Assembly (NCBI RefSeq): GCF_021991835.1
Contig: NZ_JAHDAU010000002.1
Span: forward strand, 527,851 to 591,850
Length of the DNA: 64,000 bases
Source: Polaribacter sargassicola
Lineage (GTDB): Bacteria > Bacteroidota > Bacteroidia > Flavobacteriales > Flavobacteriaceae
Direction of reading: 5' to 3'
Below the pieces are notes generated by a model. The model saw nothing but the letters and a program-made list of their open reading frames with translations. It made no database searches and was not told where the DNA came from. Below, piece after piece: positions 27,144-37,085 of this stretch. Numbering within the stretch: the stretch's first letter is position 1; each line of letters starts with the position of its first letter. The translations under genes were made by a program, and so were the position numbers.

Positions 27144-28016
27144 CTAAAAATTCATTACAACCCCAAAACTCTGTGGTGTAAACTGAATATCCCAAGCCAC
27201 TTTTTTCTCCTTTTTTAGAATACCTCTTTTATCATTGTATTTTTCATCGTACTTTCTATCTAAATATTTATCTATAGCTTCAACAATAAAAATACTTAAA
27301 GCTGTAGAAAAAGCTACATCAGAAACCCAATGAAAACGATCCATAATTCTAGCAAAACCAGGTATAGAACCTACAGTATACAAACCTGCTTTTATCCAAG
27401 GATTATCAAAATGTTTTGCCAAAACATAGGCATTTGTAAAACCTAACATTACGTGACCAGAAGGAAAAGAGTCGTAATTATAAACTCTATCTATATGAAG
27501 TGGATCAAAGGTAGCTTTACCAACATTTGCTTTTGGCCTTGCTCTACCAATAATTCTTTTAGATACTTGTTGTAACAAACCAGAAGCAGATGCCGAAGAA
27601 ATTAACAAAACTCCTGTTCTTCTTAGTTTAGGATTTTTTGTAAATAAACCTACCAAATATACAGCACCAGTTAACCTAAAATTTGTGTTTGGACCTCCAT
27701 ATTCATTTCCATAATCTATTAACCAACGAGGCACATCTGCACGCCAATTATTTGCCCAATCATCTATTTTATCATCAACCAAAAACAAAGCTCCTGTTCC
27801 GGCTGCTACATAACCTGCATTTTTAAATTGCTCACCTTTCCAATACAAAGGTCTGCTGTATGCGTATCCCATTCCGCCAGCCATATTACCTAAATCATAA
27901 GTAAATGTTTGCCATAAATTTCTATCCTTATTCAGGTTTAAAGAAAATTTATTGGTCTGACTATAACCTGTATAAATACAAGCTATTAAAAAAAGGAATG
28001 TTACTATTTTTCTCAT
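27144..28016 (-). CDS. PAP2-family phosphatase, secreted
   Basis: 290 residues with a signal peptide (VTFLFLIACIYTGYSQ). The three PAP2 motifs are present: KRIIGRARP, then SFPSGHVMLGF with the catalytic His, then ARIMDRFHWVSDV. Substrates of the family are lipid phosphates such as undecaprenyl pyrophosphate or phosphatidic acid, so an envelope lipid-recycling role is plausible but unproven. The minus-strand -7 box TATCTTTG at 28036-28043 lies 20 bp upstream. No operon partner was seen. Confidence 0.88.
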   Translation of the reverse strand: MRKIVTFLFLIACIYTGYSQTNKFSLNLNKDRNLWQTFTYDLGNMAGGMGYAYSRPLYWKGEQFKNAGYVAAGTGALFLVDDKIDDWANNWRADVPRWLIDYGNEYGGPNTNFRLTGAVYLVGLFTKNPKLRRTGVLLISSASASGLLQQVSKRIIGRARPKANVGKATFDPLHIDRVYNYDSFPSGHVMLGFTNAYVLAKHFDNPWIKAGLYTVGSIPGFARIMDRFHWVSDVAFSTALSIFIVEAIDKYLDRKYDEKYNDKRGILKKEKKVAWDIQFTPQSFGVVMNF

Positions 28017-28035
28017 CGATATAAAAATAAAGCAT

Positions 28036-28043
28036 CAAAGATA
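28036..28043 (-). promoter_or_regulatory. -7 box of the PAP2 gene
   Basis: TATCTTTG on the minus strand, 20 bp before the start codon at 28016. No clear -33 TTG. Confidence 0.4.
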
Positions 28044-28181
28044 AAGTTTCTTACATCATTTTACTTATCCAATAATAAAATTCTGTTAAGTTCTAACTAT
28101 TCACTATAAAATCTAAGTAATCTTGTTAACTTTACAAGAGATTATTAAACAAAAAAATTACATTTTAAAATATATAAAAAA

Positions 28182-28901
28182 ATGGAAAATCTAGTCCGTA
28201 AAAAAGCAATAATAACTGGTGGTGGTAGAGGTTTAGGTAAAGCTACAGCAATTGCATTTGCAAAAGAAGGAATTGATGTTGCCATAACTGGCCGAAATGA
28301 GACTGTTTTAAAAGAAACTGTTTCTGAATTAGAAGATTTTGGAGTTAATGCAATCTATACTACTTTTGATGTAGGTAATTATGACGAAGTTAAAAAAGGA
28401 ATACAAGACATTATAACAGAGTTTGGTACAGTAGATATTTTAGTTAATAATGCAGGTATTGCTGCTTTTGGTACTTTAAATGATATGCCAGTTGAGCAAT
28501 GGAGCAAAATAATACAAACCAATGTTATGGGTATGTATTATGTTACTAAAGAAGTTTTACCATATTTAATTGAAAAGAACAAAGGAGATATTATTAACGT
28601 TTCTTCTACAGCTGGCTTAAATGGTAATGCAACAACTTCTGCTTATTCTGCATCTAAATTTGCAGTTATTGGTATGTCTGAATCTTTAATGAAAGAAGTA
28701 CGTAAAAACAATATTAGAGTTTGTACTCTAACACCTAGTACAATTGTTTCTGATATGTCTATTGATCTTGGAATTGCAAATAAAGATTCTGAAGATAGTG
28801 TTTTACAGCCAGAAGATTTTGCCGAATTAATTGTTGCTGGTTTAAAATTACCAAGAAGAGCAATGCTTAAAGGTGCTGCATTGTGGTCTACAAATCCATA
28901 A
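28182..28901 (+). CDS. Short-chain dehydrogenase/reductase (3-oxoacyl-ACP reductase-like)
   Basis: 239 residues, classical SDR. The NAD(P) motif TGGGRGLGKA lies at about 10-19, with a basic residue after beta-2 (ITGRNE) that favours NADPH. NNAG, the catalytic Ser in NVSSTAGLNG and YSASK follow (about residues 88, 141-143 and 154-158). It resembles FabG-like proteins, but specificity within the SDRs cannot be read from this, and location outside a fatty-acid cluster argues against the housekeeping FabG. It is monocistronic with a strong shared terminator. Confidence 0.85.
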   Translation: MENLVRKKAIITGGGRGLGKATAIAFAKEGIDVAITGRNETVLKETVSELEDFGVNAIYTTFDVGNYDEVKKGIQDIITEFGTVDILVNNAGIAAFGTLNDMPVEQWSKIIQTNVMGMYYVTKEVLPYLIEKNKGDIINVSSTAGLNGNATTSAYSASKFAVIGMSESLMKEVRKNNIRVCTLTPSTIVSDMSIDLGIANKDSEDSVLQPEDFAELIVAGLKLPRRAMLKGAALWSTNP

Positions 28902-28918
28902 AAAAATTGAATAAACAT

Positions 28919-28957
28919 AAAAAAAGAGCCATTAAATATTTAATGGCTCTTTTTTTA
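28919..28957. terminator. Bidirectional terminator between SDR and hydrolase genes
   Basis: Perfect palindrome with arms AGAGCCATTAAAT and ATTTAATGGCTCT flanked by A- and T-runs. It overlaps the stop codon of the convergent gene at 28955. Confidence 0.92.
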
Positions 28958-29728
28958 TGTTAAAAACTCTGATACTTCTGTAAAAAATTGTTTCGGATTT
29001 TCTGCATGCAACCAATGTCCTGCATTTTTAATAGTCACAATTTTAGAGTTAGGAAAGTGTGCCTCTATAATTGGCTCTTCATTTTCTGTAATATACCCAG
29101 ATTTATCTCCTTTTAAAAATAATGTTTCTTTTTCGAAAACCGTAAACGGAGGCAAAGCTTCACCCACTTCTGGGTTATTTTCTGTTAAAGAGTTTAAATT
29201 AAACCTGTATGCCAATTGTCCTTTTTCTTTCCAATAAACATTTTTTAATAAAAATTGACGTACACCAAATTCTGGAATTAACACAGACAGCTTTTCTTCT
29301 ACCAACTTTCTGGTGTTCTGAATAGAAAAATCAACAGAATTTAAAGCTGCTAAAATTGCATTATGATGTGGTTGATACATTCTTGGCGAAATATCAACAA
29401 CTATTAATTTATCTATTAAATCTGGATAAGTTACTGCAAATAACATAGCAGTTTTACCACCCATAGAATGCCCAATAACATCTACTTTTTCTAATTGATG
29501 ATGTTTAATGTAAGCTAATAAATCTTCTACTAAAACCTCATAATTAAATTCATCTTCATGAAAACTACGTCCGTGATTTCTTTGGTCTATTAAATGTACT
29601 TGATGATTTTCTGAAAACTGATTTCCTAAAGTTTTCCAATTATCAGACATCCCAAAATATCCATGTAAAATTAATAATGGTTTTCCTTCACCTTTTATTG
29701 TTGAATGTAATATTGGATTATTTGACAT
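28955..29728 (-). CDS. Alpha/beta hydrolase (YbfF-like esterase)
   Basis: 257 residues without a signal peptide. The oxyanion motif LHGYFGMSDNW, DQRNHGRS after beta-4, the nucleophile elbow GHSMGGKTA and the final His in NAGHWLHAENP complete a Ser-Asp-His hydrolase. The DQRNHGRS and GHSMGGK motifs are typical of the YbfF esterase group, which acts on short acyl esters in vitro. The physiological substrate is unknown. It is separated by 96 bp from pdxJ upstream. Confidence 0.85.
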   Translation of the reverse strand: MSNNPILHSTIKGEGKPLLILHGYFGMSDNWKTLGNQFSENHQVHLIDQRNHGRSFHEDEFNYEVLVEDLLAYIKHHQLEKVDVIGHSMGGKTAMLFAVTYPDLIDKLIVVDISPRMYQPHHNAILAALNSVDFSIQNTRKLVEEKLSVLIPEFGVRQFLLKNVYWKEKGQLAYRFNLNSLTENNPEVGEALPPFTVFEKETLFLKGDKSGYITENEEPIIEAHFPNSKIVTIKNAGHWLHAENPKQFFTEVSEFLT

Positions 29729-29824
29729 TTAAATTATTTAATTATAGAAATTTATCAACTACCTAAAAAAGCAGCATTTCTGAATATTATTTATGAATAA
29801 AAATTACTTTTACTAAGTTCTTAT

Positions 29825-30538
29825 TTATTTTAAACGATGTAAATACATATTTACAACATTCTCTAAACCTAGATATAGACTTTCTGCAATTAATGCATGA
29901 CCAATAGAAACCTCTGCCAAATTAGGTATATTTTCTTTAAAAAACTGAATGTTATCTAAACTTAAATCGTGCCCAGCATTAATTCCTAATCCCAATTTAT
30001 TGGCTAAAATTGCAGCTTCTGTATATGGTTTTACAACATCTTTATTTCCTAACCCAAATTGAGTTGCAAAATCTTCTGTATATAATTCTATTCTATCTGC
30101 ACCTGTTTTTGCTGCAGCCTCAATCAATTTTTTATCTGTATCAATAAAAATAGAAGTTCTTATTCCGTTTTTTTGAAACTCTTTTATCACCTCTTGTAAA
30201 AAAGATTGATGTGTAATTGTATCCCAACCAGCATTAGATGTAATAGCATCTACAGCATCTGGCACCAAAGTAACTTGCGTAGGCTTAACTTCTAAAACCA
30301 AATCCATAAAAGATTTGATTGGGTTTCCTTCAATATTATATTCTGTAGTTACCACATTTTTTAAATCTCTTGCATCTTGGTAACGTATATGTCTTTCGTC
30401 TGGCCTTGGATGAATTGTAATTCCCTGAGTCCCAAAACCCTCAATATCACTTGCAACTTTTAACAAATCTGGCACATTTCCACCACGAGAATTACGTAAA
30501 GTTGCTATTTTATTAATATTTACACTTAACTTTGTCAT
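29825..30538 (-). CDS. pdxJ: Pyridoxine 5'-phosphate synthase
   Basis: 237 residues, a TIM barrel. It condenses 1-deoxyxylulose 5-phosphate with 3-amino-1-hydroxyacetone 1-phosphate, the last step of the DXP-dependent vitamin B6 pathway. Diagnostic sequence: [17 protein letters not shown] at the N-terminus, [46 protein letters not shown] and [16 protein letters not shown]. It has its own minus-strand -7 box and is divergent from the CBS gene. Confidence 0.96.
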   Translation of the reverse strand: MTKLSVNINKIATLRNSRGGNVPDLLKVASDIEGFGTQGITIHPRPDERHIRYQDARDLKNVVTTEYNIEGNPIKSFMDLVLEVKPTQVTLVPDAVDAITSNAGWDTITHQSFLQEVIKEFQKNGIRTSIFIDTDKKLIEAAAKTGADRIELYTEDFATQFGLGNKDVVKPYTEAAILANKLGLGINAGHDLSLDNIQFFKENIPNLAEVSIGHALIAESLYLGLENVVNMYLHRLK

Positions 30539-30555
30539 TATCTAAAATTAGAACG

Positions 30556-30592
30556 CAAAGATAATTTATTAAATCATTTTATCCTATATTCG
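30556..30592. promoter_or_regulatory. Back-to-back -7 boxes of pdxJ and the CBS gene
   Basis: Minus strand TATCTTTG at 30556-30563 for pdxJ; plus strand TATATTCG at 30585-30592, only 6 bp before the CBS gene's ATG, implying a very short leader. Confidence 0.45.
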
Positions 30593-30598
30593 TAGAGC

Positions 30599-31258
30599 AT
30601 GAATATGAACGATTACATTTTAAAAGAAATAAAACCTTTACGCTTAGAAAACTCTGTAAAAAGAGCTCAAAAAGTGTTTAAAAACTACCCTATAACACAT
30701 TTCCCTGTAATAGAAAACAATAAATTATTAGGTTCTTTTGCAGAAGAAGATATACAAACATTAGAAAACAAAACCGATGAATTAGTAGAATATTCTTATT
30801 TACTAAATTCTTTTTTTGCTGATGAAAAAGCCACTGTTCTAGAATTATTAAAAATATTTGCAGATAATGATACAAATATTATTCCTGTTTTAGATGAACA
30901 AAAAAACTATATAGGTTATTTTGACTTACGTGATGTTTTAGATGTTTTTTCTACTAGCCCTTTTATGATTGAAGAAGGAGAAACACTTATTGTAGAAAAA
31001 TCTAAAGATGATTATTCTATGAGCGAAGTTATACAGATTATAGAAACTAACGGAGGCTTATTATTAGGCTTATATGTTTCAGAGAAAAAAACAGATAATA
31101 CACAGATAACTCTAAAAATAATTTCGAACAAAATAAACGAAATCATGCAAACATTTAGGCGATATGATTATAAAATTATATCTATGCATGAAAATGATAT
31201 TTATTTGGAAGACTTAAAAAATAGATCTGAATATCTACAAAAATACTTAGAAATGTAA
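30599..31258 (+). CDS. CBS-domain protein
   Basis: 219 residues. Residues 5-55 (VKRAQKVFKNYPITHFPVIE, LLGSFAEEDI) and about 75-120 (EATVLELLKIFADNDTNIIP, YIGYFDLRDVLDV) form a CBS pair, which usually binds adenosine nucleotides. The C-terminal 90 residues (SEVIQIIETNGGLLLGLYVS) have an ACT-like beta-alpha pattern. The stop codon overlaps the nadK start by one base, so translation is coupled. A role in sensing adenylate or NAD(P) state and tuning NAD kinase is possible but not shown. This gene pair recurs in Flavobacteriaceae to my knowledge. Confidence 0.8.
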   Translation: MNMNDYILKEIKPLRLENSVKRAQKVFKNYPITHFPVIENNKLLGSFAEEDIQTLENKTDELVEYSYLLNSFFADEKATVLELLKIFADNDTNIIPVLDEQKNYIGYFDLRDVLDVFSTSPFMIEEGETLIVEKSKDDYSMSEVIQIIETNGGLLLGLYVSEKKTDNTQITLKIISNKINEIMQTFRRYDYKIISMHENDIYLEDLKNRSEYLQKYLEM

Positions 31259-32157
31259 TGAAAAAAGCAGCTATTTACGGTCAATCTTACGCAGTTACAT
31301 CAGAAAAAGAAATTAAAACACTTTTACAGGTTTTAATTAAAAATAATATTGAATTCTACATTGAAGAAGAATTTTATAATCTTCTAATACAAGAAAAAGT
31401 CTTAGAAGATTCTTACAAATCATTCGGTAATTTTAGTGATTTAGATAACACCTTTGATGTAATGCTTACTATTGGCGGTGATGGAACTTTTTTACGCTCT
31501 GTAACACATATTAGAAATTTAGACATACCAATACTAGGTATAAACACTGGTAGATTAGGTTTCTTAGCAATTGTAGCCAAAGACGTTATAGAAGAAAGTA
31601 TAAATCTAGTTTTAAACGGAGAATATACAATTCAAGAAAGAGCACTTATTACAATAAGAACAGAACCAGAAACTAATAAATTTGGCGATTTAAATTTTGC
31701 TTTAAACGAAGTTACTATAGCTAAAAAGAACACCACTTCTATGATTGGTGTAAAAACATATTTAAACGAAGAATACTTAACCAATTATTGGGCAGATGGC
31801 CTTATAATATCTACACCAACAGGCTCTACAGGTTACTCTTTAAGTTGTAATGGTCCTGTAATTTTACCCGATTCTAAAAACTTAGTAATTACCCCCATTG
31901 CACCTCATAATTTAAACGCAAGGCCTATGGTAATTTCCGATAATACAAAAATAGAATTAAAGGTAGACTCTAGAGAAAAAAACTTTTTAGTATCACTAGA
32001 TTCTAGAGTTACAACCGTTGCAAATGATACTAAGGTTTTTATAGAAAAAGCAGATTACACAATTAAAAGTGTTTTACCAAAAAATCAATCTTTTTTAAAA
32101 ACCCTTAGAAGTAAATTACTATGGGGAGAAGATATTAGAAACAAAACTAATCTTTAA
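31258..32157 (+). CDS. nadK: NAD kinase
   Basis: 299 residues. It phosphorylates NAD to NADP. The catalytic GGDGT motif is seen in LTIGGDGTFLRSV. The NAD-binding region GLIISTPTGSTGYSLSCNGP and the preceding NEVTIAK are typical. It starts within the last base of the CBS gene stop, so the pair is translationally coupled. Confidence 0.96.
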   Translation: MKKAAIYGQSYAVTSEKEIKTLLQVLIKNNIEFYIEEEFYNLLIQEKVLEDSYKSFGNFSDLDNTFDVMLTIGGDGTFLRSVTHIRNLDIPILGINTGRLGFLAIVAKDVIEESINLVLNGEYTIQERALITIRTEPETNKFGDLNFALNEVTIAKKNTTSMIGVKTYLNEEYLTNYWADGLIISTPTGSTGYSLSCNGPVILPDSKNLVITPIAPHNLNARPMVISDNTKIELKVDSREKNFLVSLDSRVTTVANDTKVFIEKADYTIKSVLPKNQSFLKTLRSKLLWGEDIRNKTNL

Positions 32158-32239
32158 CATTAATCAAACAATAATAGCCTAAAATATTTGTTATTCAAAA
32201 AAGACTGAATATTAACTTTATAAAGCAAATTGAAATTCT

Positions 32240-32247
32240 TATATTTG
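32240..32247 (+). promoter_or_regulatory. -7 box of the DUF6089-uppS-bamA operon
   Basis: TATATTTG 16 bp before the ATG at 32264. It starts a run of closely spaced genes to 37592. Confidence 0.5.
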
Positions 32248-32263
32248 CACGCTATTTTTTAGG

Positions 32264-32941
32264 ATGAAAAACACAATCTTATTTTTTGTTTTTGTAAATT
32301 TTTCTTCGATACTACTTGGTCAAGTCTATGAGGCTGGAGTATCTTTTGGAGGCACAAACTATGTTGGAGATATTGGTAGTAACTACTACTTTTACCCTAA
32401 CAAGCCTGCAGGAGCCGTATTTTTTAAATATAATTGGAATCCAAGAGTGGCATTAAGAACAACTTACAGCTACCTACCAATAGAAGGTGATGATGAAAAA
32501 TCTGACATAGATTTTAGAAGCGATAGAGGTTATAGCTTTAAAAATACTATTAATGAAGTTGCTTTAGGTATAGAATTCAATTTTTATGAATATGATCTTT
32601 CTTCTGAAGATAAAACTTGGACACCTTATCTTTTACTAGAAGTAGCTGGTTTTAATTACACTAACGTAAAATCTCACACAGAAAACCAAGACCTTATAAC
32701 AGGTAATAAAACTTCTTTTGCTATTCCTTTCGGATTTGGCTATAAATCTAAATTATATAATAACTTAGCATTTTCTATTGAAGCAAAATTTAGATATACT
32801 TTTGAAGATGATTTAGATTTTACAACTAATAACACACCAAACATAAATTTAGATGGCACAGGCAACGATTGGTATATGTTTACAGGAGTTTCTCTAATAT
32901 ACACATTCGGTAGGCCAGCCTGTTACTCTAATAGAATATAA
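32264..32941 (+). CDS. DUF6089-family outer-membrane protein
   Basis: 225 residues with a signal peptide (FVNFSSILLGQ). The mature start YEAGVSFGGTNYVGDIG and the beta-barrel pattern ending YMFTGVSLIYTFGRPACY match the family I know as DUF6089, found upstream of uppS in flavobacteria. It probably forms an eight- to ten-stranded barrel. It lies 2 bp before uppS, in an operon with bamA and ompH, which fits an envelope assembly role; the exact function is unknown. Confidence 0.75.
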   Translation: MKNTILFFVFVNFSSILLGQVYEAGVSFGGTNYVGDIGSNYYFYPNKPAGAVFFKYNWNPRVALRTTYSYLPIEGDDEKSDIDFRSDRGYSFKNTINEVALGIEFNFYEYDLSSEDKTWTPYLLLEVAGFNYTNVKSHTENQDLITGNKTSFAIPFGFGYKSKLYNNLAFSIEAKFRYTFEDDLDFTTNNTPNINLDGTGNDWYMFTGVSLIYTFGRPACYSNRI

Positions 32942-32943
32942 AT

Positions 32944-33687
32944 ATGGATAAAAAACTAAACATTAACTTACAAAAAGTACCAAACCATGTAGCCGTTATT
33001 ATGGATGGCAACGGAAGATGGGCTAAAGGTAAAGGAATGAATAGGATTTTTGGTCATAGAAATGCACTTACAGCAATAAGACAAATAGCAGACGCTTCTT
33101 CTGAGATAGGTGTAAAATTCTTGACAATGTATGCTTTTTCTACAGAAAACTGGAAAAGACCAAAAATAGAAGTAGATGCCTTAATGAGCTTATTAATTTC
33201 TACTCTAAAAAAAGAATTACCAGAATTTCAACGAAAAAATGTAAAAGTAAATGCTATTGGTAATCTTACTAGTTTACCAAAAAACGCACAAAAAGTTTTA
33301 GAACACGTAATTGAATCTACAAAAAACAACACAAAAATTACTTTAACATTTGCTTTAAGTTACGGTTCTAGAGAAGAAATTGTTAACGCTATTAAAAACA
33401 TTTCTAAAAAAGTTGTTAATAAAGAACTTAATATTGAAGAAATTGATGAAAAAACTATAAATAACCATTTATATACGTTTAATTTGCCCGATGTTGATTT
33501 AATGATAAGAACTAGTGGAGAACAACGCATTAGTAATTACTTATTATGGCAAATGGCATATGCCGAATTATATTTTACAGATATTCTTTGGCCAGATTAT
33601 AGAGAAGAGCATTATTATGATGCAATCATAGAATACCAGAATAGAGAACGAAGATTTGGAAAAACAAGCGAACAAATTACAGAATAA
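32944..33687 (+). CDS. uppS: Undecaprenyl (cis-prenyl) diphosphate synthase
   Basis: 247 residues. It makes the C55 lipid carrier used for peptidoglycan and other surface glycans. Motif I with the catalytic Asp is VIMDGNGRWAKGKG; HRNAL, TMYAFSTENWKRP and RTSGEQRISNYLLWQMAY follow. It sits 2 bp after the DUF6089 gene and 7 bp before bamA. Confidence 0.96.
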   Translation: MDKKLNINLQKVPNHVAVIMDGNGRWAKGKGMNRIFGHRNALTAIRQIADASSEIGVKFLTMYAFSTENWKRPKIEVDALMSLLISTLKKELPEFQRKNVKVNAIGNLTSLPKNAQKVLEHVIESTKNNTKITLTFALSYGSREEIVNAIKNISKKVVNKELNIEEIDEKTINNHLYTFNLPDVDLMIRTSGEQRISNYLLWQMAYAELYFTDILWPDYREEHYYDAIIEYQNRERRFGKTSEQITE

Positions 33688-33694
33688 GTTTTAT

Positions 33695-36226
33695 ATGAAA
33701 TTATTTTCTGCGTCAGTAGTACTAATAACATTATTTTTTACCTTTAATGTTAACGCACAAACAAATAAAGATAGTATACCAACTATTAAAAAAGACACAA
33801 TATCTTCAGACAATCTTTCTTATCAAAAAGGCAAAGAATATACATTAGGAGGCATAAGTGTAACTGGGCTAAAGAAATTTAGCGAAGAAACAGTTAGGGT
33901 ATTTACTGGTTTAAGAAATGGTGCTTTAATAAAACTACCAGGAGACAAACTAACAAGTGCAATAAAAAAACTATATGAAAGTAAACAGTTTAGCGATGTA
34001 GATGTTTATTTAGCCAAAATAGATGGTAATACTGTTTACCTACAATTTGATGTACAAGAATTACCACAGTTAAAAACGGTAGTAATTAATGGTATCAAAA
34101 ACAGAAAAGCAAAAGAACTTATTAAAGACGCAGAGTTAAAAACTGGTGCGCAAGTTACAGACAACCTTATTGTTACTACTAAAAATTATTTTACAAAAAA
34201 ATATACAGACAAAGGTTTTCTTAAAACAAAAGTTAGTTTAGATGTAAGAAAAGACACATCAGATATTAATACTGTTGATATGTCTATATTTATTGATAAA
34301 GGAGATAAAATAAAAATTAAAGACATTCTATTTACTGGTAATACTGCTATTTCTGATGCAAAACTGAAAAAAGCAATGAAAAACACTAAAGAAAAATTCA
34401 TTGGTCGTTTTTGGAAAGGTTCTAAGTATATAGAAGAAGAATATCAAGAAGATTTAGAAAGTATTTTAGATAAATATAGCAGATTAGGTTATAGAGATGC
34501 ACGTATTCTTAGCGATGGTATATCTTGGAATGATGACAACACTATAAATATTAATATTGATTTAGAAGAAGGAAGACAATATCGTTTCTCTGAAATAATT
34601 TTTATCGGTAATAAAGAATATACAGATGAACAACTTCAAAGCTATTTAAAAATTGAAAAAGGAGATGTATACAACGGAGCTGTTTTAGAAGAACGTATTA
34701 AAGGAGACGGTACACCAACATCTCAAGATATTTCTACATTATACCAAGATAATGGATTTTTATTCTCTTCTGTAAATGCTGTAGAAACAAAAGTTTTAAA
34801 CGACTCTATTACTGTAGAAATTAGAATTAGAGAAGATGAAAAAGCACGTATTAAAAAAGTTACTCTTTCTGGTAACGAAAAAACAAACGACCACGTACTA
34901 TTTAGAGAATTAAGAGTAAAACCAGGTGATTTATTTAGTAGAAGTGCAATAATTAGATCTATTAGAGAAATCGGTCAATTAGGATTCTTTGATGCTAACG
35001 TTACACCAGACGTTATACCAGATTATGAAAACAAAACTGCAGATATAGATTTTAGTGTTGTAGAAAAAGGAGGTAGTCAAATAGAGTTACAAGGAGGTTA
35101 CGGTGGTGGATCTTTTATAGGTACTTTAGGTTTATCTTTTAATAACTTTTCTGTAAAAGACATTTTTAATAAAGAAGCATACAAACCATTACCTATGGGA
35201 GATGGACAAACTTTATCTTTAAGATTACAAACAAGTAGAACTTATAGTACTTATAGTTTTTCTTTTACAGAACCTTGGTTAGGTGGTAAAAAACCAAAAT
35301 CTTTATCTTTTTCTGTATACTCATCTAATCAATATTCTTTAGATTATACAACTTATGATGTAGATAAAAGCCAAAGCTTATCTATTATTGGTGCTACTTT
35401 AGGATTAGGACAACGTTTAAAATGGCCAGATGATTATTTCCAATTATCACAATCTGTAAGTTACCAAGCTTTAAAATCTAATGATTATAGTTTTGGTTTA
35501 GCAAACATAAATCTTAACAACGGTACATTAAACAACTTATCTTACAACATTTCTTTAACTAGAAATTCTGCAGGACCAAGTTTAATATTCCCAACATACG
35601 GATCTGAGTTTACAATTGGAGCAAAAGCTACTTTTCCTTACTCATTACTTAACAATACAGACTACACAGATAGCGATTTAAGTGATAATGATAAATATAA
35701 ATGGTTAGAATATTATAAATTAAACTTTAAAGGAAAATGGTATACTTCTTTTACAGATAAATTGGTATTAATGTCTAATGCAGAAATGGGGTACTTAGGT
35801 TTTTATAATGATGATTTAGGTGCAACTCCAGTAGAACGTTATTACGTAGGTGGTGATGGTATTGCTACTTACCAATTAGATGGTAGAGAAACTATTGGTT
35901 TAAGAGGATATGAAAATAGCGGACTTTCGTCTTCTTTCGGAGGTACAATTTATAATAAGTTTCAATTAGAGTTAAGGTATTCTATTACAGATTCTCCTTC
36001 TGCCTCTATCTATACTTTAGGGTTTTTAGAAGCAGGTAATTCTTATGACAATTTTAATAGTTTTAATCCGTTTGAATTAAAACGTTCAGCAGGATTAGGT
36101 GTAAGAATATTTATGCCAGCATTTGGGTTATTAGGGATTGACTTTGCACATGGTTTTGATCCTTTACCTGGAGAAAACGATAAATCTGGTTGGCAAACAC
36201 ATTTTATTATTGGAAGACAATTCTAA
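33695..36226 (+). CDS. bamA: Outer-membrane protein assembly factor BamA
   Basis: 843 residues of the Omp85 family. It folds and inserts beta-barrel proteins. The signal peptide is MKLFSASVVLITLFFTFNVN. Five POTRA domains follow (YTLGGISVTGLKKFSEETVR; LKTVVINGIKNRKAKELIKD; IKDILFTGNTAISDAKLKKA; YRFSEIIFIGNKEYTDEQLQ; IKKVTLSGNEKTNDHVLFRE). The barrel has the family's motif in loop 6 (GGDGIATYQLDGRETIGLRG) and ends in IIGRQF, with a terminal aromatic residue. The ATG at 33695 was chosen because it opens the signal peptide just after uppS; an upstream Met at 33656 would overlap uppS. Confidence 0.95.
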   Translation: MKLFSASVVLITLFFTFNVNAQTNKDSIPTIKKDTISSDNLSYQKGKEYTLGGISVTGLKKFSEETVRVFTGLRNGALIKLPGDKLTSAIKKLYESKQFSDVDVYLAKIDGNTVYLQFDVQELPQLKTVVINGIKNRKAKELIKDAELKTGAQVTDNLIVTTKNYFTKKYTDKGFLKTKVSLDVRKDTSDINTVDMSIFIDKGDKIKIKDILFTGNTAISDAKLKKAMKNTKEKFIGRFWKGSKYIEEEYQEDLESILDKYSRLGYRDARILSDGISWNDDNTININIDLEEGRQYRFSEIIFIGNKEYTDEQLQSYLKIEKGDVYNGAVLEERIKGDGTPTSQDISTLYQDNGFLFSSVNAVETKVLNDSITVEIRIREDEKARIKKVTLSGNEKTNDHVLFRELRVKPGDLFSRSAIIRSIREIGQLGFFDANVTPDVIPDYENKTADIDFSVVEKGGSQIELQGGYGGGSFIGTLGLSFNNFSVKDIFNKEAYKPLPMGDGQTLSLRLQTSRTYSTYSFSFTEPWLGGKKPKSLSFSVYSSNQYSLDYTTYDVDKSQSLSIIGATLGLGQRLKWPDDYFQLSQSVSYQALKSNDYSFGLANINLNNGTLNNLSYNISLTRNSAGPSLIFPTYGSEFTIGAKATFPYSLLNNTDYTDSDLSDNDKYKWLEYYKLNFKGKWYTSFTDKLVLMSNAEMGYLGFYNDDLGATPVERYYVGGDGIATYQLDGRETIGLRGYENSGLSSSFGGTIYNKFQLELRYSITDSPSASIYTLGFLEAGNSYDNFNSFNPFELKRSAGLGVRIFMPAFGLLGIDFAHGFDPLPGENDKSGWQTHFIIGRQF

Positions 36227-36290
36227 TAAAACTGTAATTTTGTAAAGAAAAAGTTTTTTTGGCATGGTTTTTTCTAAATACATTATACAA

Positions 36291-37073
36291 ATGAAAAAAA
36301 TATTTTTATTTCTTAGTCTTATACTTAGTGTTAATCTTTCTTGGTCACAAAGAGGTCAGATAATTGCTTATATAGATATGGAATATATTTTAGAAAATGT
36401 ACCAGAATATATAGAAGCTCAAAATACTTTAGATGCCAAAATTGTAAAATGGAGAACAAAATTAGATCAACAAGCAAGAGAAATTGAAATTTTAAAAACA
36501 GATTTAGCTAATGAAAAAGCTATTCTTACAAAAGATTTAATTGAAGAGAAAGAAGAAGAAATCTTTATAAAGCAAGAGCAATTAAGAAAACAAGAATCTT
36601 TATATTTTGGCCCAAATGGTAGTATGTTTTCTGTAAGAAAACAATTAGTAAAACCTATACAAGATCAAGTTTACAATGCCATACAAAATATTGCATCTAG
36701 AAAAAATTATGATTTTGTTTTTGATAAATCTAGCGATTTAGTTATGCTATATTCAAATAAAAAATACGATATTAGCGACCTTGTTTTAGCAACTATAGAT
36801 AGAACTCGATTAATAGATACTAAAAATAAGCAAAAGAAAGAACAACAAAATGCGCCAAAAGAGTTAACAGATAAACAAAAAGAACAAATAGCAAAAAAAG
36901 AAGAAGCTAAGGCAAAGAAGCTTGCAGAGTTAGAAGAAAAAAAGAAACTAATTGCAGAAAAAAGAGAAGCTGCTGCCAAACAAAGAGAAGAAAAAAGAAA
37001 ATTATTACGAGAAAAGAAAGAAGCCTTAAAAAAAGAAAAGGAAGAACAAGAAGAAAACAAGAACAATAATTAA
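36291..37073 (+). CDS. OmpH/Skp-family periplasmic chaperone, long form
   Basis: 260 residues. The signal peptide is MKKIFLFLSLILSVNLSWSQ. The Skp core starts IAYIDMEYILENVPEYIEAQ and contains a long helix (KWRTKLDQQAREIEILKTDL). A highly charged tail from about residue 185 (Lys/Glu/Ala repeats, EEAKAKKLAELEEKKKLIAE) forms a coiled coil beyond the usual length. Skp-like proteins hold unfolded barrel proteins for BamA. It lies after bamA and 12 bp before a second ompH. The ATG at 36291 was chosen over 36264 because it opens the signal peptide. Confidence 0.88.
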   Translation: MKKIFLFLSLILSVNLSWSQRGQIIAYIDMEYILENVPEYIEAQNTLDAKIVKWRTKLDQQAREIEILKTDLANEKAILTKDLIEEKEEEIFIKQEQLRKQESLYFGPNGSMFSVRKQLVKPIQDQVYNAIQNIASRKNYDFVFDKSSDLVMLYSNKKYDISDLVLATIDRTRLIDTKNKQKKEQQNAPKELTDKQKEQIAKKEEAKAKKLAELEEKKKLIAEKREAAAKQREEKRKLLREKKEALKKEKEEQEENKNNN

Positions 37074-37085
37074 ATCAAAACAATA

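Noticed and set aside
36707..37066. 119-codon antisense frame rich in Ser and Phe
   Set aside because: Reverse of the lysine/glutamate-rich coiled-coil tail of OmpH; low complexity.
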